Source: Streptomyces sp. NRRL F-6676 (GTDB lineage Bacteria; Actinomycetota; Actinomycetes; Streptomycetales; Streptomycetaceae). From it: a DNA stretch of 54,036 bases. Position numbers and translations under genes: made by a program. The DNA lies in assembly GCF_000725625.1 (NCBI RefSeq), contig NZ_JOHS01000043.1, positions 1-54,036 on the forward strand, in the 5' to 3' direction. The notes under the pieces are model-generated. The model searched no databases, was not told the origin of the DNA, and saw only the letters and a list, made by a program, of their open reading frames with translations. Below are positions 8,416 through 15,948 of the stretch, piece by piece; the first letter of the stretch is position 1; every line of letters starts with the position of its first letter.

Positions 8416-9336
8416 TCAGCTTCCGTCCGCGGCGTTCCGGCGGTACCGGCTCGGAGACATGCCGACGACACGGCGGAACGCGTGGCTGAAGGAGCTCTCC
8501 GAGGCGTAGCCGAGGCGCTCGCCCAGTGCGGCGACCGTCGTGTCGGAGTCGCGCAGCGCCTGCTGGGCCAGCCGGACGCGCCAGTGGGACAGGTACGCCA
8601 GCGGGGTCTGCCCCGCGACCTCGCGGAACCGCCGGGCGAAGTGACTGCGCGACATGCCCGCCACCGCGGCCAGCTCCCGCAGCCCCCAGGGGCGCGCGGG
8701 ATCGGCGTGCACGGCCGCCACGGCGAGCCGCAAACGGGCGTCCGCGAGCAGGCGCAGCCAGCCGGGACGCAGGCCCGCACCGCCGCGCACTCCGACACGC
8801 AGGGCGTGCAGCAGCAGGAGCTGCGCGTGCTGGTGCCGGGCGAACGCGGCGCCCGGCCGGGCCTGGGCCGTCTCCTCGACGATCTCTTCGAGGAGGTTCC
8901 GCATCCGTGCCGCCTCGACGCCGTGCGCGGCCGCGTGCAGGACGTCGGGCAGCGCCGAGGTGAACCACTCCGCGGCGGCCGGGTCGAGTTCCACGTGCCC
9001 GCCGACGATCGTCACGTCCCCGCCGCTGCCGAGCCGGTGGAGCGCGCCCGGCGCCGACGCGGGGAGTTCCGCCTCCTCGACCGGGCGCTCCTCGGGGTCG
9101 CTGCACAGCACCACCGGTCCGGCGCCGTTGAGGACGACGACGTCGCCCGCGGCCAGTCGCAGCGGGAGCCGGCCGGGAGCGAGGAGCCAGCAGGCGCCGT
9201 CCGTCACGGCGTCCAACTTGACCTCCGCGCGCGGCCCGGAACGCAGCGCCCACCGGCCGCCCGCGCGCAGCCCACCGGTGATCTCGCATCGGGCCCGCAC
9301 CAGCGCGAGCACGTCCGACAGCGGGTCGACGGACAT
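8416..9336 (-). CDS. AraC-family transcriptional regulator with cupin-type sensor domain
   Basis: The protein is about 306 residues. The N-terminal two thirds match the AraC 'cupin_6' ligand domain (SDVLALVRARCEITGGL, then LPLRLAAGDVVVLNG). The C-terminal 100 residues contain the two helix-turn-helix motifs (LRELAAVAGMSRSHFARRF and VAALGERLGYASESSFSHAF, ending RVVGMSPSRYRR). It is divergent from the hydrolase at 9411 across 74 bp, so that gene is the likely target. ATG at 9336, with GAGAG upstream, is preferred over an upstream ATG at 9375 that would add a non-family peptide and run through most of the shared promoter. Confidence 0.93.
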   Translation of the reverse strand: MSVDPLSDVLALVRARCEITGGLRAGGRWALRSGPRAEVKLDAVTDGACWLLAPGRLPLRLAAGDVVVLNGAGPVVLCSDPEERPVEEAELPASAPGALHRLGSGGDVTIVGGHVELDPAAAEWFTSALPDVLHAAAHGVEAARMRNLLEEIVEETAQARPGAAFARHQHAQLLLLHALRVGVRGGAGLRPGWLRLLADARLRLAVAAVHADPARPWGLRELAAVAGMSRSHFARRFREVAGQTPLAYLSHWRVRLAQQALRDSDTTVAALGERLGYASESSFSHAFRRVVGMSPSRYRRNAADGS

Positions 9337-9410
9337 GGGCGGACTCTCATTCAAGTATCTGGGACCACAAAGCATTCACAGTCCACCTTACGCTCGGCAG
9401 ACTCCCCCGT

Positions 9411-10340
9411 ATGGACACCACCGCACCACCCGCCCCGGACCACGTGACCTTCGACAGCCGTGGCGTCGGCCTCGCCGGTCACCTCCGCGTCCCGCCCGGC
9501 TCCGTCGCCGGCCGGCGCCACGCGGCGCTCGTCTGCGTGCATCCCGGCAACGGCGTGAAGGAGCAGACGGCCGGGCTCTACGCCCGGCATCTCGCGGCCA
9601 AGGGGTACGCCACCCTCGCGTTCGACGCCTCCCACCAGGGCGAGAGCGGCGGCGAGCCCCGGCATCTGGAGGAGCCGGCCACCCGCGTCGAGGACATCAG
9701 GTCCGCCGTCGACTACCTCACCACTCTGCCCTTCGTGGACGAGGAGCGCATCGGCGTGCTCGGGGTGTGCGCGGGCGGCGGTTACGCGGTCAACGCCGCC
9801 ATGACCGAGCACCGCATCAGGGCGGTCGGCGCCGTCGTGCCCGTGAACATCGGCCGGGCCCGGCGGGCCGGCGGGTCCGTCGTCGAGCGGCTCGAGGAGG
9901 TGGGGAAGCGGCGTACGGCCGAGGCCCGCGGCGAGGATCCGACGCTCACGGCGTGGCTCCCCGACGGCCCGGAGAACCTGGCGGAGGCCGGTGTCACGGA
10001 CATCGACCTGATCGAGGCGGTCGACTACTACCTCACTCCGCGCGGCCGGCACGAGCGGTCGGTCAACCGGCTGGCGCACCGCGGCATCGCCTCGATGCTC
10101 GCGTTCGACGCCTTCCACCTGGTGGAGGAGCTGCTGACCCAGCCCCTCCAGATCGTGGTCGGCGACCGCACCGGGTCCTTCGGCTCCCGCCGCGACGGGC
10201 AGGAGCTGTTCGACAGGGCGCCGGGCCGCAAGGACCTCTTCGTCGTCGACGGCGCCGGCCACTACGACCTTTACGACCGGCCGGAGTACGTCGGCCGTGC
10301 GGTCGAGCGGCTGGCGTCCTTCTACGCGGACACCCTCTGA
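9411..10340 (+). CDS. Dienelactone-hydrolase-like alpha/beta hydrolase
   Basis: A 309-residue cytoplasmic alpha/beta hydrolase. The nucleophile elbow is GVCAGG, giving a Cys nucleophile as in dienelactone hydrolases rather than Ser. FDASHQGESGGEP follows strand 4, and the catalytic His is in GAGHYDLYD near the C-terminus. It probably hydrolyses a small ester or lactone; the substrate is unknown. No Shine-Dalgarno is visible. A TACGCT hexamer at 9389-9394 could be a -10 giving a very short leader. It is probably controlled by the divergent AraC regulator and is convergent with the ABC permease, 18 bp away. Confidence 0.9.
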   Translation: MDTTAPPAPDHVTFDSRGVGLAGHLRVPPGSVAGRRHAALVCVHPGNGVKEQTAGLYARHLAAKGYATLAFDASHQGESGGEPRHLEEPATRVEDIRSAVDYLTTLPFVDEERIGVLGVCAGGGYAVNAAMTEHRIRAVGAVVPVNIGRARRAGGSVVERLEEVGKRRTAEARGEDPTLTAWLPDGPENLAEAGVTDIDLIEAVDYYLTPRGRHERSVNRLAHRGIASMLAFDAFHLVEELLTQPLQIVVGDRTGSFGSRRDGQELFDRAPGRKDLFVVDGAGHYDLYDRPEYVGRAVERLASFYADTL

Positions 10341-10358
10341 CGCCGCCCCCGCTCCCGC

Positions 10359-11024
10359 TCAGCTGCGCCGCACCCCCGGCGAGACCGCCGCCCGTGCCGC
10401 CGCCCAGAACAGGCCGAGGGTGGCCAGGGCAAGGACCGCCACCAGGGTGGCGCCGCCCACGACCTTCTCGTAGTTGCGCTGGTAGAGGCCGTCGACGATG
10501 TAGCGGCCGAGGCCGCCGAGGCTGACGTACGCGGCGATCGTGGCCGTGGAGACGATCTGGATGGCGGCCGAGCGCAGACCGCTGAGGATCAGCGGGAGCG
10601 CGACCGGCAGTTCGACCTGGAAGAGGATGCGCGGCTCGGTCATGCCCATCCCGCGGGCCGCGTCGACGGGGGCGGGCTCGACGGTGCGGACCGCCTCGTA
10701 GGTGGTGACGAGGATCGGCGGGATGGCGAGCACCACCAGCGGGATCATCACCGGCAGCAGCCCGAGCCCGAGCAGGACGAACATCAGCACCAGCAGTCCG
10801 AAGCTGGGCAGTGCCCGGGCGGCGGTGGCGATGAGGGCGAGCGTGGTGCCGCCGCGCCCGGTGTGCCCGGTGATCAGGCCGACGGGCAGCCCGATCGCGG
10901 CGGCGATGGCGAGCGCGATCAGCGAGTACTGGACGTGTTCGAGGAGCCGGTGCGGGATGCCGTCGTAGCCGTGCCAGTGGGCGCTGTCGCTGAAGAAGGC
11001 GTTGATGAAGTTCAGGACGTTCAT
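10359..11024 (-). CDS. OpuC-type ABC transporter permease (second)
   Basis: A 221-residue inner-membrane permease of the BPD_transp_1 family. Several hydrophobic helices are visible (SLIALAIAAAIGLPVGLI, FGLLVLMFVLLGLGLLPV, IPLVVLAIPPILVTTYEAV). The EAA loop that contacts the ATPase reads DAARGMGMTEPRILFQVELP. The size and GLGRYIVDGL segment fit OpuCD/OpuCB-like subunits for osmoprotectants or related quaternary ammonium solutes. Its ATG overlaps the upstream permease stop as ATGA. It is the last gene of the three-gene transporter operon; the binding protein is 7 kb further along the same strand. Confidence 0.93.
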   Translation of the reverse strand: MNVLNFINAFFSDSAHWHGYDGIPHRLLEHVQYSLIALAIAAAIGLPVGLITGHTGRGGTTLALIATAARALPSFGLLVLMFVLLGLGLLPVMIPLVVLAIPPILVTTYEAVRTVEPAPVDAARGMGMTEPRILFQVELPVALPLILSGLRSAAIQIVSTATIAAYVSLGGLGRYIVDGLYQRNYEKVVGGATLVAVLALATLGLFWAAARAAVSPGVRRS

Positions 11025-11785
11025 CGGGCGGTGTCCTTCACGGGTGCGGTGTCCTGCACGGTGAGCGCGGCCGGTTCGGGACGTACGGCCGTCCCTGCCC
11101 CGGCGGGCCGGCCGAGGCGCCGGCGGGCGGGCCGGGTGCGGCCGGAGGCGGGCGGTGCCCAGGGGGTGAGGACCTTGCGCAGGAGGACCAGCAGGGCGTC
11201 GATGACGATGGCGAGGACGGCGGTGGTGACCACGGAGTTCACCGCGAGCACGGGCCGGTGGTAGAACATCGCGTCGGCGAGCAGGTTGCCGAGCGCGCCC
11301 TGGTTGCCGATGAGCGTGCCGACGCTGACCAGGGAGATGCTGGAGACGGTGGCCACCCGCAGCCCCGCGATCAGCGCGGGCACCGCGATCGGCAACTGCA
11401 CCTGGAGGTAGCGGCGTACGGGTCCGAAGCCCATGGCGGTGGCGGCGGCGAGGGTCTCCTGGGGGACCGAGCGGACGCCGTCGACGATGGCGGGGACGAG
11501 CACCACCAGGCTGTACACGGCGAGCGGGATCATCACCGTGGTCTCGCTCTGGCCGGTGTAGTCGATGAGGACGACGAAGAACGCCAGCGACGGGACGGCG
11601 TACAGCACCGTCGTCACCCACAGCACCGGCGGGTACAGCCAGCGCACCCGCACGCACAGCTGCCCGATGGGCAGCGCCAGGACGAGTCCGGCCAGGACCG
11701 GGATCAGCGCCTCGCGCAGATGCAGCCCGATCAGGCCGAGCCAGCTGTGCTGGAGGTCGCTGGGGATGTCGAAGAAGCCGTTCAT
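11021..11785 (-). CDS. OpuC-type ABC transporter permease (first)
   Basis: A 254-residue permease of the same family as its neighbour. The EAA loop reads AAATAMGFGPVRRYLQVQLP and SVGTLIGNQGALGNLL matches the osmoprotectant-permease C-terminal signature. About five hydrophobic helices fall within residues 15-200. The last 50 residues form a basic Pro/Arg/Ala-rich cytoplasmic tail that is unusually long for the family. The start overlaps the ATPase gene's stop by 4 nt (ATGA), so all three transporter genes are translationally coupled. Confidence 0.93.
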   Translation of the reverse strand: MNGFFDIPSDLQHSWLGLIGLHLREALIPVLAGLVLALPIGQLCVRVRWLYPPVLWVTTVLYAVPSLAFFVVLIDYTGQSETTVMIPLAVYSLVVLVPAIVDGVRSVPQETLAAATAMGFGPVRRYLQVQLPIAVPALIAGLRVATVSSISLVSVGTLIGNQGALGNLLADAMFYHRPVLAVNSVVTTAVLAIVIDALLVLLRKVLTPWAPPASGRTRPARRRLGRPAGAGTAVRPEPAALTVQDTAPVKDTAR

Positions 11786-12906
11786 CCGGCGACGTCCGCC
11801 TTCCGGCGCTCGGCGTGCGCGGCGCGGATGGCCTCACCGATGGTCTCCTGGGAGGCGACGCCGACGGCCCGGCCCTCGGCGTCGACGGCGACCGCCCAGC
11901 CGGTGGGCGAGAGCACCGCGCAGTCCAGGGCGGCCCGCAGCGAGTCCTTGCCGGACTCGAACGGCCTGCCGAAGGAGAGCAGTTGGCCGGGTTCGGCGCC
12001 GGGGAAGTCCGCCGGGGCGCACCAGCCGAGCGGCTTGCCGTCGAGGTCGGTGACGAGGAGGTACGGGGCGGTGTTCGTGGCCTCGCGCGCGGCGAGCTGC
12101 CGGGCGGTGGTGTCGACGGCGACGACGGGCGCGGTGGTCAGCTCCAGCCCGGCGGAGGTGAAGAAGGACAGCCGGCGGATACCGCGGTCGGCGCCGAGGA
12201 AGTCCTCGACGAAGGCGTCGGCGGGCGAGGAGAGCAGTTCGGCGGGCGGCGCGAACTGGGCGAGGTGACCGCCGGTACGCATCACGGCGACCATCGTGCC
12301 GAGCCGGATCGCCTCGTCGATGTCGTGCGTGACGAAGACGATGGTCTTGCCCAGCTCCTCCTGGATGCGCAGCAGTTCCTCCTGGAGGCCCTTGCGCACG
12401 ATCGGGTCGACGGCGGAGAACGGCTCGTCCATCAGCAGCACCGGCGGGTCCGCGGCGAGCGCGCGGGCGACGCCGACGCGCTGCTGCTGACCGCCGGAGA
12501 GCTGGTACGGGTAACGGCTCGCGAGCGAGGCGTCCAGGCCGACCCGCGCCATCAGCTCCCGGGCCCGGCCGCGCGCCCGGTCCTTGCTCCAGCCCAGCAG
12601 CCGGGGCACGGTCGCGATGTTGTCGACGATCGTGCGGTGCTGGAAGAGGCCCGCGTTCTGGATGACGTAACCCATGCCCCGGCGCAGCGTGTTGACCGGT
12701 TGCTTCTGGATGTCGACGCCGTCGATCAGGATGGTGCCCTCGCTGGGCTCGATCATCCGGTTGATCATCCGCAGGGTCGTCGTCTTGCCGCAGCCGGACG
12801 GCCCGACGAGAACCGTGATGGAGCGGTCCGGGATCTCGAGCGACAGCCGGTCGACCGCCACCGTGCCGTCCGGGTACCGCTTGGTGACTGAATCTATGCG
12901 TATCAA
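11782..12906 (-). CDS. OpuCA-type ABC transporter ATPase with CBS domain
   Basis: A 374-residue ATPase energising quaternary-amine import. It has Walker A GPSGCGKTT, Q-loop VIQNAGLF, signature LSGGQQQRVG, Walker B VLLMDEPFSAVD and switch His in VTHDIDEA. Residues about 245-365 are a CBS-type domain, which in OpuA/OpuC proteins senses ionic strength or nucleotides and gates transport. The frame opens with TTG (12906-12904): no ATG or GTG occurs nearby in frame, the first codons encode the family N-terminus IRIDSVTKRYPDG, and GAAGGG lies 11-12 nt upstream. A rare TTG start may lower expression. Confidence 0.94.
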   Translation of the reverse strand: MIRIDSVTKRYPDGTVAVDRLSLEIPDRSITVLVGPSGCGKTTTLRMINRMIEPSEGTILIDGVDIQKQPVNTLRRGMGYVIQNAGLFQHRTIVDNIATVPRLLGWSKDRARGRARELMARVGLDASLASRYPYQLSGGQQQRVGVARALAADPPVLLMDEPFSAVDPIVRKGLQEELLRIQEELGKTIVFVTHDIDEAIRLGTMVAVMRTGGHLAQFAPPAELLSSPADAFVEDFLGADRGIRRLSFFTSAGLELTTAPVVAVDTTARQLAAREATNTAPYLLVTDLDGKPLGWCAPADFPGAEPGQLLSFGRPFESGKDSLRAALDCAVLSPTGWAVAVDAEGRAVGVASQETIGEAIRAAHAERRKADVAG

Positions 12907-12950
12907 GACGCCGCAAACCCTTCGGGTGTGGCCGGGAACTGCCTTGTTCT

Positions 12951-12982
12951 GGTCACTGGCCGGTCAGCGCCGGTCACTGGCG
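12951..12982. promoter_or_regulatory. Triple GGTCA direct repeat upstream of the ABC operon
   Basis: Three consecutive units GGTCACTGGCC (12951), GGTCAGCGCC (12962) and GGTCACTGGCG (12972) are spaced 11 and 10 bp apart, one helical turn each. They lie 45-76 bp upstream of the ATPase TTG start, where an activator or repressor of a minus-strand promoter would bind. The layout resembles 11-bp direct-repeat operators such as PHO boxes, though the sequence is not the PHO consensus. The bound protein is unknown. Confidence 0.55.
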
Positions 12983-12988
12983 AGCAGG

Positions 12989-13061
12989 CCGGGCCCTGTC
13001 GTCACATTGCCGTCGTCCGCCCGGAGGGCGGGCCGGGCGGCAATGTGACGACAGGGCCCGG
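12989..13061. terminator. Perfect 24-bp inverted repeat (hairpin)
   Basis: The arms 12989-13012 and 13038-13061 are exact reverse complements over 24 bp, separated by 25 nt that themselves contain a CCGCCC/GGGCGG stem. It lies 100 bp downstream of the minus-strand hydrolase (13163-14041) and 80 bp upstream of the minus-strand ATPase gene, so it most likely terminates the former and insulates the latter. No T-tract follows, as is usual for Streptomyces terminators. Confidence 0.8.
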
Positions 13062-13162
13062 GGGGAGAGTGTAGACGGCGCGTGTTGCGGCGGTATGGCG
13101 GGCGGCCGGGCCGGACGTCCGGTTCAGGGAGTCGATTCAGCCGTGCGGCGGCGGGCGAAGGG

Positions 13163-14041
13163 TCATCCGGCCGTGCGGCGGCGGGCGAAGTCGAGGGAGG
13201 CCGCGAAGACCTCCTCCACTTTCTCCTCGGGCAGTCCGACCCACACGTGTTCGGCGCCGGGTACGGGCCGGAAGTCGGCCTCGGCCCCGGCCGCGCGCAG
13301 TGCGGCGGCGAGGGCCTCGCCCTGGGCGAAGGGGACGGCGGTGTCCTCGGTGCCGTGCAGGATCAGGAACGGGGGCGCGTCGGCCGTGACATGAGCGACG
13401 GGGCTGGCGGCGCGGGCCCGTTCGGGTACGTCGGCGGGGGCGGCGCCGAGGAGCAGAGCCTCCGGGGTGGCCGGGTCGGTGGGGTCGGCAGGCGTGGTGG
13501 CGAGGTCGGCCGGGCCGTACCAGACGACGCAGCCGGCCACGGCGGGCCGTGCGGTGAGCGCCAGCAGGGCGGCGAGGTGACCGCCCGCCGACTCCCCCCA
13601 CGTCACGAACCGCCCCCCGTCCAGGCCGAGTTCACCGGCGCGGGCGCGCAGCCAGCCGAGCGCGGCGGTGACGTCGTCGAGCTGGGCGGGGTGCGTGGCC
13701 TCGCCGCTGAGCCGGTAGTCGGGGCAGGCCACCGCGAACCCGGCGCGGACCAGGCGGGCGAACGGACCCGGCCGCCAGTCCCGGAACCGGGGGCCGAGCC
13801 GGTCGCGCAGCCCGGTGCGCCAGCCGCCGCCGTGCAGGAACACGATCACCGGGAGCGGCGCGGGCTGCGGCCCGGCCGGGAGCCACAGGTCGAGCGCGAG
13901 GGGCCGGCTGCCGGTGCGCACGGCGTACGGGACGGCACGCAGCAGCCGTACGCCGTCCTCCGGCTCGGCGGCGGGCGGCAGGGGAAGGGTGGCCGGGTCG
14001 GGCGGTGCGAGGTGGGGGCGGAGTGCGGGGGACGGTGGCAC
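13163..14041 (-). CDS. HSL-type alpha/beta hydrolase (carboxylesterase)
   Basis: A 292-residue alpha/beta hydrolase of the hormone-sensitive-lipase group. The oxyanion-hole motif is FLHGGGWR and the nucleophile elbow TWGESAGG. The acid residue is in HGTEDTAVPF and the His in GAEHVW. No signal peptide is visible, so it is a cytoplasmic esterase of unknown substrate. AGGAGG sits 5 nt before the GTG start. Immediately after the stop, 20-odd bases repeat the final codons (CCGTGCGGCGGCGGGCGAAG is present at about 13141 and 13171), a small tandem duplication of the 3' end. Confidence 0.92.
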   Translation of the reverse strand: MPPSPALRPHLAPPDPATLPLPPAAEPEDGVRLLRAVPYAVRTGSRPLALDLWLPAGPQPAPLPVIVFLHGGGWRTGLRDRLGPRFRDWRPGPFARLVRAGFAVACPDYRLSGEATHPAQLDDVTAALGWLRARAGELGLDGGRFVTWGESAGGHLAALLALTARPAVAGCVVWYGPADLATTPADPTDPATPEALLLGAAPADVPERARAASPVAHVTADAPPFLILHGTEDTAVPFAQGEALAAALRAAGAEADFRPVPGAEHVWVGLPEEKVEEVFAASLDFARRRTAG

Positions 14042-14083
14042 GGGGGCCTCCTGAGCGGGGAACGGAGTGCGGAAGGGTGCGGG

Positions 14084-14656
14084 TCAGGCGTCCGGGGTGC
14101 CTGTGCGCCACTGGTGGTCGGGGAGGAACGTCACGTCGTACGTCTGCGGCACGGTGGCGAACTTCTCCCGCTCGGGGATGAACGGCTTCCGCGGCAGGCC
14201 GGGTTCGTCGGTGGGGGTGCCGAGGGCCTCGAAGAACCGCTCGAAGGTGCCGCCGGGGCCCGCGGCCACGCCGACGATCTGGCTGTGGTGGCGCTCGATG
14301 CGGTAGGCGTGCGGGCAGTTCTTGGGGACGAAGCCGAAGTCGCCGGCGGTCAGCAGCTTCTCATACTGCTCCCCCTCGGTGTCCTCGACGAAGAGGCGGA
14401 CGGCGCCCTGGGTGAGGAAGAAGACCTCGTAGGTGTCGGGGTGGGAGTGGGCCGGGATGATGTCGCCCTTGGGGCCCTCACAGGTGAAGAAGTTGAAGGT
14501 GTTCTCGGTCTGCGGGCCGCCGGCGTAGACGGTGAACAGGTCACCGAAGAGGTGGGCGCGGTCGCCGGCGCCCTTCTCGATGAAGTACGGCTTGCCCGGG
14601 TCGGTGGGGATGAGGGAGCCGGGGCGGTGGTGGGTGCGGGCGAACTCGATGGTCAT
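14084..14656 (-). CDS. queD: Quercetin 2,3-dioxygenase (cupin, QueD type)
   Basis: A compact 190-residue monocupin matching the short Streptomyces quercetinase in length and sequence character. Metal ligands are visible as PAHSHPDTYE (His70, His72, Glu77) and CPHAYR (His116), and the substrate-side segments NTFNFFTCEGP and GGTFERFFE are present. The enzyme cleaves the flavonol C-ring with O2, releasing CO and a depside; the Streptomyces enzyme favours Ni or Co. It is divergent from a MarR regulator 118 bp away, suggesting flavonoid-responsive control. The ATG start encodes MTIEFARTHHRP, as in relatives. Confidence 0.88.
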   Translation of the reverse strand: MTIEFARTHHRPGSLIPTDPGKPYFIEKGAGDRAHLFGDLFTVYAGGPQTENTFNFFTCEGPKGDIIPAHSHPDTYEVFFLTQGAVRLFVEDTEGEQYEKLLTAGDFGFVPKNCPHAYRIERHHSQIVGVAAGPGGTFERFFEALGTPTDEPGLPRKPFIPEREKFATVPQTYDVTFLPDHQWRTGTPDA

Positions 14657-14738
14657 AAAACGTCAGGCTACCTGACATTCGCGGGGCCGCAAGGGGTGTG
14701 ACCGGGGACAGAGGGGGGTGTGCCCCGGCGCCGTATGC

Positions 14739-14786
14739 TCGGGGGCCCGATGATCCGAGGATTTCGGGGGCCCGATGATCCGAGGA
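14739..14786. repeat. Tandem 23-bp duplication over the MarR translation start
   Basis: An exact 23-bp sequence occupies 14739-14761 and again 14764-14786 (25-bp period). Each copy contains CCCGATGATCCGAGGA, so the duplication doubled an ATG and a Shine-Dalgarno-like CGAGGA. A -10-like TATGCT (14734-14739) abuts the first copy. It could be a duplicated MarR operator or a slippage event that altered translation initiation. Confidence 0.8.
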
Positions 14787-15236
14787 GTTATGAGCGAAGC
14801 CGCGTCCCCCAACATGCCCATGCTGCTGACCGGCGCGAAGCGCTGGTTCGAGGAGGCGCTGTTCACGAGCATGCGGGCGGCCGGGGAGCAGCCGGTGACC
14901 AGCGCGCAGGGGATGGTGTTCGCCAACCTCGACGCCGGGGGGACGACGGTGGCGGAGCTGGCGCGGCGGATGGGGGTGACGCGGCAGACGGCGCACCAGG
15001 CGGTGCACGGGCTGGTGGGGATGGGGCTGCTGGAGCAGCGGCCGGATCCGGCGTCGGGGCGGAACCGGCTGATCGTGATGACGGCGGAGGGGGAGCGGGT
15101 GCACGGGCGGGCACAGGCGACGCTGGGGGTGATCGAGGGGGTGCTGGCCGAGCGGGTCGGGGCGGATGCGGTGATGGCGCTGCGCGCGGCGCTCACGCTG
15201 CCGTGGGGCGACCCTCCTGTGGTGGATGCCCCGTAG
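14775..15236 (+). CDS. MarR-family transcriptional regulator
   Basis: A winged-helix MarR regulator. The recognition region is VAELARRMGVTRQTAHQAVH and the wing GLLEQRPDPASGRNRLI, flanked by dimerisation helices. It is divergent from queD and is the likely repressor of that gene. The start is uncertain. ATG at 14775 (153 residues) lies within the 25-bp duplication. ATG at 14790 gives MSEAASPNMPM, which looks like the usual family N-terminus, but GAGGAG is only 2 nt from it. The duplication may have disturbed the original spacing. Confidence 0.9.
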   Translation: MIRGVMSEAASPNMPMLLTGAKRWFEEALFTSMRAAGEQPVTSAQGMVFANLDAGGTTVAELARRMGVTRQTAHQAVHGLVGMGLLEQRPDPASGRNRLIVMTAEGERVHGRAQATLGVIEGVLAERVGADAVMALRAALTLPWGDPPVVDAP

Positions 15237-15279
15237 GTCCCCGCGTCCCTCGAAAGCCGGGGGGCGCCCCACTGCTTTC

Positions 15280-15321
15280 AGGGGCGCGGGGAACCGCGCG
15301 AGCCACCACCGACCCACCCGC
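15280..15321 (-). repeat. Single copy of the dispersed GCGC(A/G)GTTCCCCGCGCCCCT element
   Basis: Read on the minus strand this segment matches the unit of the array at 1-397, including the GGTGGGTCG and GGCTCGCGCGGTTCCCCGCG parts. It sits between the 3' ends of the convergent MarR and sigma-factor genes. A self-complementary GGGGCGCCCC is close by (15261-15270). It probably serves as a shared terminator. Confidence 0.8.
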
Positions 15322-15348
15322 TGCCGCCCGGCAACCCGTACCCCCGCG

Positions 15349-15903
15349 CTACGAGGCGCCCATCAGCCACGGCCGCACCCGGCGCCGTGCCTCATGCAGG
15401 CGTGACTTGAACGTGCCCAGCGGCACCCCCACCCGCTCCGCCGCCTCCGTGTACTCCAGCTGACACAGATCCCGGTACACCAGCGGCTCCACCAGCAGTG
15501 GAGCCTCCCGTTCCAGCCGTTCCAGCGCCTCGAGGAGGTCGATCCGCGAGCCCGCGATGACGCTCGTCGTCCGCGGGTCGGCCACCTGCACCGTCTCCAC
15601 CGGCGGAGCCGCCCCCTCCGCCGCCCGCCGCTTCAGCTCCCGGTACTTCTGCCGTGCGCAGTTCGCCACCACCGTGTACAGCCACGTCCCGAACCGGCTG
15701 CGCCCCTCGAACGTCGAGATCCGCCGCGCGATCTGGAGCAGCACGTCCTGCGCCGCCTCCTCCGCGTCCTCCCGGCACGGCAGGAAACGCCCGCACCGCC
15801 GTACGACCTCCGGCCGGACCGCCGCGAGCAGCTCCTCCAGCGCCGCCCCGTCACCCCCGGCCGCCCGCCGGGCGAGTTCCTCGGTCCCTGCGGTGTCCTG
15901 CAC
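15349..15903 (-). CDS. ECF-like RNA polymerase sigma factor
   Basis: A sigma-70 family protein of 184 residues with only regions 2 and 4. Region 2 contains REDAEEAAQDVLLQIARRI and SRFGTWLYTVVANCARQKYRE. Region 4 contains LCQLEYTEAAERVGVPLGTF followed by KSRLHEARRRV. It would direct RNA polymerase to a dedicated stress regulon. The GTG at 15903 has a perfect AGGAGG 6 nt upstream and is preferred over an in-frame ATG at 15939. It is divergent from a membrane Ser/Thr kinase only 45 bp away, so the two probably share control. No anti-sigma gene is adjacent; the kinase could be the regulator, but that is inference. Confidence 0.92.
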   Translation of the reverse strand: MQDTAGTEELARRAAGGDGAALEELLAAVRPEVVRRCGRFLPCREDAEEAAQDVLLQIARRISTFEGRSRFGTWLYTVVANCARQKYRELKRRAAEGAAPPVETVQVADPRTTSVIAGSRIDLLEALERLEREAPLLVEPLVYRDLCQLEYTEAAERVGVPLGTFKSRLHEARRRVRPWLMGAS

Positions 15904-15948
15904 CGGGTGCCTCCTCAGACGTCGATCGGCGCCAGGCATGATAGTCGT

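Noticed and set aside
12951..12982. PHO box
   Set aside because: The 10-11-bp period is similar but the units read GGTCACTGGC rather than the PHO-box consensus, so PhoP binding is not claimed.
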